NCBI GenBank assembly: GCA_037893225.1
Contig: JAZGUH010000255.1
Span: 868,001 to 932,000, forward strand
Reading direction: 5' to 3'
DNA: 64,000 nucleotides
Source of the DNA: Hippasteria phrygiana
Taxonomy: Eukaryota > Echinodermata > Asteroidea > Valvatida > Goniasteridae
Under the pieces are notes generated by a model that saw only the letters and a list, made by a program, of their open reading frames with translations, did no database searches and had not been told where the DNA came from. Numbering within the stretch: the first letter of the stretch is position 1; each line of letters begins with the position of its first letter. Below, in pieces: positions 10,661-22,012 of the stretch. The position numbers and the translations under genes were made by a program.

Positions 10661-10891
10661 ATATTTCATGCAATTATGAATGAGTAAAGCAAGTCCATAC
10701 CCCAGGAATTTGACATGCATGGAGCAATAAATAGACGGTAATATGTACACAGATGTTGGCCGGAAAGAAAATAAACATTGCGAGGTTTGAATTTTCTCCA
10801 CAAGTTTGAACTCTAAGAAGCCGCCGATGATTGCAACATGTAGCGCCAGATCTAAGCTATCCATACATGTCAAAATTACTGCATTTGGTTG
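10661..10891 (+). repeat. F-like monomer with a lost G
   Basis: It keeps 'gtccat' yet is 231 bp, because one G is missing near 10706 ('cccaggaatt' for 'cccagggaatt'). The other diagnostic sites are those of F. Confidence 0.9.
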
Positions 10892-11818
10892 ATATTTCAT
10901 GCAATTATCAATGAGTAAAGCAAGTCCATACCCCAGGGAATTTGACATGTATGGAGCAATAAATAAAAGGTAATATGCACACAGATGGTGGCCGGAAAGA
11001 AAATAAACATTGCGAGGTTTGAATTTTCTCTACAAGTTTTAACTCTGGGAAGCCGCCGATGATTGCAACATGTAGCGCCAGATCTAAGTTATACATACAT
11101 GTCAAAATTACTGCATTTGGTTGATATTTCATGCAATTATGAATGAGTAAAGCAAGTCCATACCCCAGGGAATTTGACATGCATGGAGCAATAAATAGAC
11201 GGTAATATGTACACAGATGTTGGCCGGAAAGAAAATAAACATTGCGAGGTTTGAATTTTCTCCACAAGTTTGAACTCTAAGAAGCCGCCGATGATTGCAA
11301 CATGTAGCGCCAGATCTAAGCTATCCATGCATGTCAAAATTACTGCATTTGGTTGATATTTCATGCAATTATGAATGAGTAAAGCAAGTCATACCCCAGG
11401 GAATTAGACAGGCATGGAGCAATAAATAGAAGGTAATATGCACACAGATGTTGGCCGGAAAGAAAATAAACATTGCGAGGTTTGAATTTTCTCCACAAGT
11501 GTTAACTCTAAGAAGCCGCCGATAATTGCAACATGTAGCGCCATATCTAAGCTATCCATACATGTCAAAATTACTGAATTTTGTTGATATTTCATGCAAT
11601 TATGAATGAGTAAAGCAAGTCCATACCCCAGGGAATTTGACATGTATGGAGCAATAAATAGACGGTAACATGTACACAGATGTTGGCCGGAAAGAAAATA
11701 AACATTGCGAGGTTTGAATTTTCTCTACAAGTTTTAACTCTGGGAAGCCGCCGATGATTGCAACATGTAGCGCCAGATCTAAGCTATCCATACATGTCAA
11801 AATTACTGCATTTGGTTG

Positions 11819-12050
11819 ATATTTCATGCAATTATGAATGAGTAAAGCAAGTCCATACCCCAGGGAATTTGACATGCATGGAGCAATAAATAGACGGTAA
11901 TATGTACACAGATGTTGGCCGGAAAGAAAATAAACATTGCGAGGTTTGAATTTTCTCCACAAGTGTTAACTCTAAGAAGCCGCCGATAATTGCAACATGT
12001 AGCGCCAGATCTAAGCTATCCATACATGTCAAAATTACTGTATTTGGTTG
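11819..12050 (+). repeat. Type L monomer, F-like left half with A/B-like right half
   Basis: 232 bp. It starts like F/H ('gacatgcatgg', 'tagacgg', 'aatatgtac') but continues with 'gtgttaac', 'gataatt', 'ccagatct', 'tccatac' and 'gtattt'. Other copies start at 14599, 30354, 33366, 36378, 41937, 43558, 46340, 59779 and 61863. The copies at 30354 and 33366 share 'tgtcaacatt'. The mixed marks suggest an origin by exchange inside a monomer. Confidence 0.9.
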
Positions 12051-12281
12051 ATATTTCATGCAATTATGAATGAGTAAAGCAAGTCATACCCCAGGGAATT
12101 TGACAGGCATGGAGCAATAAATAGACGGTAATATGTACACAGATGTTGGCCGGAAAGAAAATAAACATTGCGAGGTTTGAATTTTCTCCACAAGTTTGAA
12201 CTCTAAGAAGCCGCCGATGATTGCAACATGTAGCGCCAGATCTAAGCTATCCATACATGTCAAAATTACTGCATTTGGTTG
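12051..12281 (+). repeat. Type M monomer
   Basis: 231 bp. It has 'gacaggcatgg', 'tagacgg', 'aatatgtac', 'gtttgaac', 'gatgatt', 'ccagatct', 'tccatac' and 'gcattt'. Other copies start at 14831, 18075, 20624, 24100, 27344, 29428, 32440, 35452, 39158, 41011, 48194, 54681, 58387, 60937 and 62095. The four copies at 18075, 20624, 24100 and 27344 share 'tgtcaacatt'. The copy at 45876 has regained the extra C and reads 'gtaccc' where others read 'gtacac'. Confidence 0.9.
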
Positions 12282-13903
12282 ATATTTCATGCAATTATGA
12301 ATGAGTAAAGCAAGTCCATACCCCAGGGAATTTGACAGGCATGGAGCAATAAATAAAAGGTAATATGCACACAGATGGTGGCCGGGAAGAAAATAAACAT
12401 TGCGAGGTTTGAATTTTCTCCACAAGTGTTAACTCTAAGAAGCCGCCGATAATTGCAACATGTAGCGCCATATCTAAGCTATCCATACATGTCAAAATTA
12501 CTGTATTTGGTTGATATTTCATGCAATTATGAATGAGTAAAGCAAGTCATACCCCAGGGAATTTGACAGGCATGGAGCAATAAATAGAAGGTAATATGTA
12601 AACAGATGTTGGCCGGAAAGAAAATAAACATTGCGAGGTTTGAATTTTCTCCACAAGTGTTAACTCTAAGAAGCCGCCGATAATTGCAACATGTAGCGCC
12701 ATATCTAAGCTATCCATACATGTCAAAATTACTGTATTTGGTTGATATTTCATGCAATTAGGAATGAGTAAAGCAAGTCCATACCCCAGGGAATTTGACA
12801 TGTATGGAGCAATAAATAGACGGTAACATGTACACAGATGTTGGCCGGAAAGAAAATAAACATTGCGAGGTTTGAATTTTCTCTACAAGTTTTAACTCTG
12901 GGAAGCCGCCGATGATTGCAACATGTAGCGCCAGATCTAAGCTATACATACATGTCAAAATTACTGCATTTGGTTGATATTTCATGCAATTATGAATGAG
13001 TAAAGCAAGTCCATACCCCAGGGAATTTGACATGCATGGAGCAATAAATAGACGGTAATATGTACACAGATGTTGGCCGGAAAGAAAATAAACATTGCGA
13101 GGTTTGAATTTTCTCCACAAGTTTGAACTCTAAGAAGCCGCCGATGATTGCAACATGTAGCGCCAGATCTAAGCTATCCATGCATGTCAAAATTACTGCA
13201 TTTGGTTGATATTTCATGCAATTATGAATGAGTAAAGCAAGTCATACCCCAGGGAATTTGACAGGCATGGAGCAATAAATAAAAGGTAATATGCACACAG
13301 ATGGTGGCCGGGAAGAAAATAAACATTGCGAGGTTTGAATTTTCTCCACAAGTGTTAACTCTAAGAAGCCGCCGATAATTGCAACATGTAGCGCCAGATC
13401 TAAGCTATACATACATGTCAAAATTACTGCATTTGGTTGATATTTCATGCAATTATGAATGAGTAAAGCAAGTCCATACCCCAGGGAATTTGACATGCAT
13501 GGAGCAATAAATAGACGGTAATATGTACACAGATGTTGGCCGGAAAGAAAATAAACATTGCGAGGTTTGAATTTTCTCCACAAGTTTGAACTCTAAGAAG
13601 CCGCCGATGATTGCAACATGTAGCGCCAGATCTAAGCTATCCATACATGTCAAAATTACTGCATTTGGTTGATATTTCATGCAATTATGAATGAGTAAAG
13701 CAAGTCCATACCCCAGGGAATTTGACAGGCATGGAGCAATAAATAAAAGGTAATATGCACACAGATGGTGGCCGGGAAGAAAATAAACATTGCGAGGTTT
13801 GAATTTTCTCCACAAGTGTTAACTCTAAGAAGCCGCCGATAATTGCAACATGTAGCGCCAGATCTAAGCTATCCATACATGTCAAAATTACTGAATTTTG
13901 TTG

Positions 13904-16219
13904 ATATTTCATGCAATTATGAATGAGTAAAGCAAGTCCATACCCCAGGGAATTTGACATGCATGGAGCAATAAATAGACGGTAATATGTACACAGATGT
14001 TGGCCGGAAAGAAAATAAACATTGCGAGGTTTGAATTTTCTCCACAAGTTTGAACTCTAAGAAGCCGCCGATGATTGCAACATGTAGCGCCAGATCTAAG
14101 CTATCCATGCATGTCAAAATTACTGCATTTGGTTGATATTTCATGCAATTATGAATGAGTAAAGCAAGTCATACCCCAGGGAATTAGACAGGCATGGAGC
14201 AATAAATAGAAGGTAATATGCACACAGATGTTGGCCGGAAAGAAAATAAACATTGCGAGGTTTGAATTTTCTCCACAAGTGTTAACTCTAAGAAGCCGCC
14301 GATAATTGCAACATGTAGCGCCATATCTAAGCTATCCATACATGTCAAAATTACTGAATTTTGTTGATATTTCATGCAATTATGAATGAGTAAAGCAAGT
14401 CCATACCCCAGGGAATTTGACATGTATGGAGCAATAAATAGACGGTAACATGTACACAGATGTTGGCCGGAAAGAAAATAAACATTGCGAGGTTTGAATT
14501 TTCTCTACAAGTTTTAACTCTGGGAAGCCGCCGATGATTGCAACATGTAGCGCCAGATCTAAGCTATACATACATGTCAAAATTACTGCATTTGGTTGAT
14601 ATTTCATGCAATTATGAATGAGTAAAGCAAGTCCATACCCCAGGGAATTTGACATGCATGGAGCAATAAATAGACGGTAATATGTACACAGATGTTGGCC
14701 GGAAAGAAAATAAACATTGCGAGGTTTGAATTTTCTCCACAAGTGTTAACTCTAAGAAGCCGCCGATAATTGCAACATGTAGCGCCAGATCTAAGCTATC
14801 CATACATGTCAAAATTACTGTATTTGGTTGATATTTCATGCAATTATGAATGAGTAAAGCAAGTCATACCCCAGGGAATTTGACAGGCATGGAGCAATAA
14901 ATAGACGGTAATATGTACACAGATGTTGGCCGGAAAGAAAATAAACATTGCGAGGTTTGAATTTTCTCCACAAGTTTGAACTCTAAGAAGCCGCCGATGA
15001 TTGCAACATGTAGCGCCAGATCTAAGCTATCCATACATGTCAAAATTACTGCATTTGGTTGATATTTCATGCAATTATGAATGAGTAAAGCAAGTCCATA
15101 CCCCAGGGAATTTGACAGGCATGGAGCAATAAATAAAAGGTAATATGCACACAGATGGTGGCCGGGAAGAAAATAAACATTGCGAGGTTTGAATTTTCTC
15201 CACAAGTGTTAACTCTAAGAAGCCGCCGATAATTGCAACATGTAGCGCCATATCTAAGCTATCCATACATGTCAAAATTACTGTATTTGGTTGATATTTC
15301 ATGCAATTATGAATGAGTAAAGCAAGTCATACCCCAGGGAATTTGACAGGCATGGAGCAATAAATAGAAGGTAATATGTAAACAGATGTTGGCCGGAAAG
15401 AAAATAAACATTGCGAGGTTTGAATTTTCTCCACAAGTGTTAACTCTAAGAAGCCGCCGATAATTGCAACATGTAGCGCCATATCTAAGCTATCCATACA
15501 TGTCAAAATTACTGTATTTGGTTGATATTTCATGCAATTAGGAATGAGTAAAGCAAGTCCATACCCCAGGGAATTTGACATGTATGGAGCAATAAATAGA
15601 CGGTAACATGTACACAGATGTTGGCCGGAAAGAAAATAAACATTGCGAGGTTTGAATTTTCTCTACAAGTTTTAACTCTGGGAAGCCGCCGATGATTGCA
15701 ACATGTAGCGCCAGATCTAAGCTATACATACATGTCAAAATTACTGCATTTGGTTGATATTTCATGCAATTATGAATGAGTAAAGCAAGTCCATACCCCA
15801 GGGAATTTGACATGCATGGAGCAATAAATAGACGGTAATATGTACACAGATGTTGGCCGGAAAGAAAATAAACATTGCGAGGTTTGAATTTTCTCCACAA
15901 GTTTGAACTCTAAGAAGCCGCCGATGATTGCAACATGTAGCGCCAGATCTAAGCTATCCATGCATGTCAAAATTACTGCATTTGGTTGATATTTCATGCA
16001 ATTATGAATGAGTAAAGCAAGTCATACCCCAGGGAATTTGACAGGCATGGAGCAATAAATAAAAGGTAATATGCACACAGATGGTGGCCGGGAAGAAAAT
16101 AAACATTGCGAGGTTTGAATTTTCTCCACAAGTGTTAACTCTAAGAAGCCGCCGATAATTGCAACATGTAGCGCCAGATCTAAGCTATCCATACATGTCA
16201 AAATTACTGAATTTTGTTG
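13904..16219 (+). repeat. Block 9: second copy of the 2780-bp unit, ten monomers
   Basis: H X D' L M A B D' H C at 13904, 14136, 14367, 14599, 14831, 15062, 15294, 15525, 15757 and 15989. Each is offset 2780 bp from block 8 until the end of C, after which this copy enters the D E F core. The private 'aattaggaatg' recurs at 15525. One clear difference is D at 11587 against D' at 14367. Confidence 0.92.
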
Positions 16220-17842
16220 ATATTTCATGCAATTATAAATGAGTAAAGCAAGTCCATACCCCAGGGAATTTGACATGTATGGAGCAATAAATAGACGGTA
16301 ACATGTACACAGATGTTGGCCGGAAAGAAAATAAACATTGCGAGGTTTGAATTTTCTCTACAAGTTTTAACTCTGGGAAGCCGCCGATGATTGCAACATG
16401 TAGCGCCAGATCTAAGCTATCCATACATGTCAAAATTACTGCATTTGGTTGATATTTCATGCAATTATGAATGAGTAAAGCAAGTCCATACCCCAGGGAA
16501 TTTGGCAGGCATGGAGCAATAAATAAAAGGTAATCTGCACACAGATGGTGGCCGGGAAGAAAATAAACATTGCGAGGTTTGAATTTTCTCCACAAGTGTT
16601 AACTCTAAGAAGCCGCCGATAATTGCAACATGTAGCGCCAGATCTAAGCTATACATACATGTCAAAATTACTGCATTTGGTTGATATTTCATGCAATTAT
16701 GAATGAGTAAAGCAAGTCCATACCCCAGGGAATTTGACATGCATGGAGCAATAAATAGACGGTAATATGTACACAGATGTTGGCCGGAAAGAAAATAAAC
16801 ATTGCGAGGTTTGAATTTTCTCCACAAGTTTGAACTCTAAGAAGCCGCCGATGATTGCAACATGTAGCGCCAGATCTAAGCTATCCATACATGTCAAAAT
16901 TACTGCATTTGGTTGATATTTCATGCAATTATGAATGAGTAAAGCAAGTCCATACCCCAGGGAATTTGACAGGCATGGAGCAATAAATAAAAGGTAATAT
17001 GCACACAGATGGTGGCCGGGAAGAAAATAAACATTGCGAGGTTTGAATTTTCTCCACAAGTGTTAACTCTAAGAAGCCGCCGATAATTGCAACATGTAGC
17101 GCCAGATCTAAGCTATCCATACATGTCAAAATTACTGAATTTTGTTGATATTTCATGCAATTATGAATGAGTAAAGCAAGTCCATACCCCAGGGAATTTG
17201 ACATGTATGGAGCAATAATTAGACGGTAACATGTACACAGATGTTGGCCGGAAAGAAAATAAACATTGCGAGGTTTGAATTTTCTCTACAAGTTTTAACT
17301 CTGGGAAGCCGCCGATGATTGCAACATGTAGCGCCAGATCTAAGCTATCCATACATGTCAAAATTACTGCATTTGGTTGATATTTCATGCAATTATGAAT
17401 GAGTAAAGCAAGTCCATACCCCAGGGAATTTGACAGGCATGGAGCAATAAATAAAAGGTAATATGCACACAGATGGTGGCCGGGAAGAAAATAAACATTG
17501 CGAGGTTTGAATTTTCTCCACAAGTGTTAACTCTAAGAAGCCGCCGATAATAGCAACATGTAGCGCCATATCTAAGCTATCCATACATGTCAAAATTACT
17601 GTATTTGGTTGATATTTCATGCAATTATGAATGAGTAAAGCAAGTCATACCCCAGGGAATTTGACAGGCATGGAGCAATAAATAGAAGGTAATATGTAAA
17701 CAGATGTTGGCCGGAAAGAAAATAAACATTGCGAGGTTTGAATTTTCTCCACAAGTGTTAACTCTAAGAAGCCGCCGATAATTGCAACATGTAGCGCCAG
17801 ATCTAAGCTATCCATACATGTCAAAATTACTGAATTTTGTTG

Positions 17843-18074
17843 ATATTTCATGCAATTATGAATGAGTAAAGCAAGTCCATACCCCAGGGAATTTGACATG
17901 TATGGAGCAATAAATAGACGGTAACATGTACACAGATGTTGGCCGGAAAGAAAATAAACATTGCGAGGTTTGAATTTTCTCTACAAGTTTTAACTCTGGG
18001 AAGCCGCCGATGATTGCAACATGTAGCGCCATATCTAAGCTATCCATACATGTCAAAATTACTGTATTTGGTTG
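17843..18074 (+). repeat. Type R monomer, D with an A-like right end
   Basis: 232 bp. It is D through 'gatgatt', then 'ccatatct' and 'gtattt' as in A. It is found only in the 14-monomer family, at 17843, 20392, 23636, 23868 (adjacent duplicate) and 27112. The junction lies between relative positions about 170 and 190. Confidence 0.9.
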
Positions 18075-18768
18075 ATATTTCATGCAATTATGAATGAGTA
18101 AAGCAAGTCATACCCCAGGGAATTTGACAGGCATGGAGCAATAAATAGACGGTAATATGTACACAGATGTTGGCCGGAAAGAAAATAAACATTGCGAGGT
18201 TTGAATTTTCTCCACAAGTTTGAACTCTAAGAAGCCGCCGATGATTGCAACATGTAGCGCCAGATCTAAGCTATCCATACATGTCAACATTACTGCATTT
18301 GGTTGATATTTCATGCAATTATGAATGAGTAAAGCAAGTCCATACCCCAGGGAATTTGACAGGCATGGAGCAATAAATAAAAGGTAATATGCACACAGAT
18401 GGTGGCCGGGAAGAAAATAAACATTGCGAGGTTTGAATTTTCTCCACAAGTGTTAACTCTAAGAAGCCGCCGATAATTGCAACATGTAGCGCCATATCTA
18501 AGCTATCCATACATGTCAAAATTACTGTATTTGGTTGATATTTCATGCAATTATGAATGAGTAAAGCAAGTCATACCCCAGGGAATTTGACAGGCATGGA
18601 GCAATAAATAGAAGGTAATATGTACACAGATGTTGGCCGGAAAGAAAATAAACATTGCGAGGTTTGAATTTTCTCCACAAGTGTTAACTCTAAGAAGCCG
18701 CCGATAATTGCAACATGTAGCGCCAGATCTAAGCTATCCATACATGTCAAAATTACTGAATTTTGTTG

Positions 18769-19000
18769 ATATTTCATGCAATTATGAATGAGTAAAGCAA
18801 GTCCATACCCCAGGGAATTTGACATGTATGGAGCAATAAATAGACGGTAACATGTACACAGATGTTGGCCGGAAAGAAAATAAACATTGCGAGGTTTGAA
18901 TTTTCACTACAAGTTTTAACTCTGGGAAGCCGCCGATGATTGCAACATGTAGCGCCAGATCTAAGTTATACATACATGTCAAAATTACTGCATTTGGTTG
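18769..19000 (+). repeat. Type Q monomer (D derivative)
   Basis: 232 bp. It is D with 'ttttcactac' (A at relative 138) and 'agttatacatac' (T at 198). Other copies start at 21318, 24794, 28038, 39852, 40547, 55375 and 56997. Q' is the 231-bp form with 'gacaggcatgg' (36610, 42169, 43790, 46572, 60011). The copy at 46572 also has 'acatatatg'. Confidence 0.9.
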
Positions 19001-19232
19001 ATATTTCATGCAATTATGAATGAGTAAAGCAAGTCCATACCCCAGGGAATTTGACATGCATGGAGCAATAAATAGACGGTAATATGTACACAGATGTTGG
19101 CCGGAAAGAAAATAAACATTGCGAGGTTTGAATTTTCTCCACAAGTTTGAACTCTAAGAAGCCGCCGATGATTGCAACATGTAGCGCCAGATCTAAGCTA
19201 TCCATGCATGTCAAAATTACTGCATTTGGTTG

Positions 19233-19463
19233 ATATTTCATGCAATTATGAATGAGTAAAGCAAGTCATACCCCAGGGAATTTGACAGGCATGGAGCAAT
19301 AAATAGAAGGTAATATGCACACAGATGTTGGCCGGAAAGAAAATAAACATTGCGAGGTTTGAATTTTCTCCACAAGTGTTAACTCTAAGAAGCCGCCGAT
19401 AATTGCAACATGTAGCGCCAGATCTAAGCTATCCATACATGTCAAAATTACTGAATTTTGTTG
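19233..19463 (+). repeat. Type P monomer
   Basis: 231 bp. It has 'tagaagg', 'tgcacac', 'gttggccgga', 'gtgttaac', 'gataatt', 'ccagatct' and 'gaattttg'. It usually stands between H and D/D'. Other copies start at 21782, 25258, 28502, 29891, 32903, 35915, 40316, 41474, 43095, 48657, 51669, 55839, 57461, 58850 and 61400. Type X (11356, 14136) is P with 'gaattagac' and 'ccatatct'. Confidence 0.9.
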
Positions 19464-22012
19464 ATATTTCATGCAATTATAAATGAGTAAAGCAAGTCCA
19501 TACCCCAGGGAATTTGACATGTATGGAGCAATAAATAGACGGTAACATGTACACAGATGTTGGCCGGAAAGAAAATAAACATTGCGAGGTTTGAATTTTC
19601 TCTACAAGTTTTAACTCTGGGAAGCCGCCGATGATTGCAACATGTAGCGCCAGATCTAAGCTATCCATACATGTCAAAATTACTGCATTTGGTTGATATT
19701 TCATGCAATTATGAATGAGTAAAGCAAGTCCATACCCCAGGGAATTTGGCAGGCATGGAGCAATAAATAAAAGGTAATCTGCACACAGATGGTGGCCGGG
19801 AAGAAAATAAACATTGCGAGGTTTGAATTTTCTCCACAAGTGTTAACTCTAAGAAGCCGCCGATAATTGCAACATGTAGCGCCAGATCTAAGCTATACAT
19901 ACATGTCAAAATTACTGCATTTGGTTGATATTTCATGCAATTATGAATGAGTAAAGCAAGTCCATACCCCAGGGAATTTGACATGCATGGAGCAATAAAT
20001 AGACGGTAATATGTACACAGATGTTGGCCGGAAAGAAAATAAACATTGCGAGGTTTGAATTTTCTCCACAAGTTTGAACTCTAAGAAGCCGCCGATGATT
20101 GCAACATGTAGCGCCAGATCTAAGCTATCCATACATGTCAAAATTACTGCATTTGGTTGATATTTCATGCAATTATGAATGAGTAAAGCAAGTCCATACC
20201 CCAGGGAATTTGACAGGCATGGAGCAATAAATAAAAGGTAATATGCACACAGATGGTGGCCGGGAAGAAAATAAACATTGCGAGGTTTGAATTTTCTCCA
20301 CAAGTGTTAACTCTAAGAAGCCGCCGATAATTGCAACATGTAGCGCCAGATCTAAGCTATCCATACATGTCAAAATTACTGAATTTTGTTGATATTTCAT
20401 GCAATTATGAATGAGTAAAGCAAGTCCATACCCCAGGGAATTTGACATGTATGGAGCAATAAATAGACGGTAACATGTACACAGATGTTGGCCGGAAAGA
20501 AAATAAACATTGCGAGGTTTGAATTTTCTCTACAAGTTTTAACTCTGGGAAGCCGCCGATGATTGCAACATGTAGCGCCATATCTAAGCTATCCATACAT
20601 GTCAAAATTACTGTATTTGGTTGATATTTCATGCAATTATGAATGAGTAAAGCAAGTCATACCCCAGGGAATTTGACAGGCATGGAGCAATAAATAGACG
20701 GTAATATGTACACAGATGTTGGCCGGAAAGAAAATAAACATTGCGAGGTTTGAATTTTCTCCACAAGTTTGAACTCTAAGAAGCCGCCGATGATTGCAAC
20801 ATGTAGCGCCAGATCTAAGCTATCCATACATGTCAACATTACTGCATTTGGTTGATATTTCATGCAATTATGAATGAGTAAAGCAAGTCCATACCCCAGG
20901 GAATTTGACAGGCATGGAGCAATAAATAAAAGGTAATATGCACACAGATGGTGGCCGGGAAGAAAATAAACATTGCGAGGTTTGAATTTTCTCCACAAGT
21001 GTTAACTCTAAGAAGCCGCCGATAATTGCAACATGTAGCGCCATATCTAAGCTATCCATACATGTCAAAATTACTGTATTTGGTTGATATTTCATGCAAT
21101 TATGAATGAGTAAAGCAAGTCATACCCCAGGGAATTTGACAGGCATGGAGCAATAAATAGAAGGTAATATGTACACAGATGTTGGCCGGAAAGAAAATAA
21201 ACATTGCGAGGTTTGAATTTTCTCCACAAGTGTTAACTCTAAGAAGCCGCCGATAATTGCAACATGTAGCGCCAGATCTAAGCTATCCATACATGTCAAA
21301 ATTACTGAATTTTGTTGATATTTCATGCAATTATGAATGAGTAAAGCAAGTCCATACCCCAGGGAATTTGACATGTATGGAGCAATAAATAGACGGTAAC
21401 ATGTACACAGATGTTGGCCGGAAAGAAAATAAACATTGCGAGGTTTGAATTTTCACTACAAGTTTTAACTCTGGGAAGCCGCCGATGATTGCAACATGTA
21501 GCGCCAGATCTAAGTTATACATACATGTCAAAATTACTGCATTTGGTTGATATTTCATGCAATTATGAATGAGTAAAGCAAGTCCATACCCCAGGGAATT
21601 TGACATGCATGGAGCAATAAATAGACGGTAATATGTACACAGATGTTGGCCGGAAAGAAAATAAACATTGCGAGGTTTGAATTTTCTCCACAAGTTTGAA
21701 CTCTAAGAAGCCGCCGATGATTGCAACATGTAGCGCCAGATCTAAGCTATCCATGCATGTCAAAATTACTGCATTTGGTTGATATTTCATGCAATTATGA
21801 ATGAGTAAAGCAAGTCATACCCCAGGGAATTTGACAGGCATGGAGCAATAAATAGAAGGTAATATGCACACAGATGTTGGCCGGAAAGAAAATAAACATT
21901 GCGAGGTTTGAATTTTCTCCACAAGTGTTAACTCTAAGAAGCCGCCGATAATTGCAACATGTAGCGCCAGATCTAAGCTATCCATACATGTCAAAATTAC
22001 TGAATTTTGTTG
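19464..22012 (+). repeat. Block 11: 14-monomer HOR lacking three monomers, 2549 bp
   Basis: Order D E F I - - - R M A J2 Q H P at 19464, 19696, 19928, 20160, 20392, 20624, 20855, 21087, 21318, 21550 and 21782. Relative to block 10 the run D* A J is absent, a loss of 695 bp. Both I and J end in 'gaattttg', so the junction I/R looks locally normal. This fits exchange between I and J at the same monomer phase. Confidence 0.95.

Larger units (their letters stand above)
9735..11123 (+). repeat. Block 7: irregular segment with hybrid and deleted monomers
   Basis: Monomers D' (9735), K (9967), H (10199), a 230-bp P/X-like monomer (10431), a 231-bp F-like monomer with a different deletion (10661) and a second K (10892). 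K joins an A-like left part ('taaaagg', 'tgcacac', 'ggtggccggaaag') to a Q/D-like right part ('ctctacaagtttt', 'agttatac'). K H and an 'aattagac' monomer occur at 9967-10660 and again at 10892-11586, an offset of 925 bp, so the segment contains a four-monomer duplication. Confidence 0.88.
11124..13903 (+). repeat. Block 8: 12-monomer unit, 2780 bp
   Basis: Order H X D L M A B D' H C-variant F I, starting at 11124, 11356, 11587, 11819, 12051, 12282, 12514, 12745, 12977, 13209, 13440 and 13672. Private marks shared with the next block are 'gaattagac' in X and 'aattaggaatg' at the D' start (12745). The C-variant at 13209 ends 'ctatacatac...gcattt' instead of 'gaatttt', which is where the two copies part. 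Confidence 0.92.
16220..19463 (+). repeat. Block 10: 14-monomer HOR, reference copy, 3244 bp
   Basis: Order D E F I D* A J R M A J2 Q H P, starting at 16220, 16452, 16684, 16916, 17148, 17380, 17612, 17843, 18075, 18306, 18538, 18769, 19001 and 19233. The first D has the private 'aattataaatg', which marks the start of all four copies. A at 17380 has 'ataatagcaac', shared with the copies at 23173 and 26649. The A at 18306 lacks it, so the two A positions are distinguishable. Confidence 0.95.

Noticed and set aside
10436..10948. 170-codon minus-strand open frame, the longest in the window
   Set aside because: It exists only because two one-base deletions (near 10497 and 10706) join frames of adjacent satellite monomers. 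The product is repeated satellite translation.
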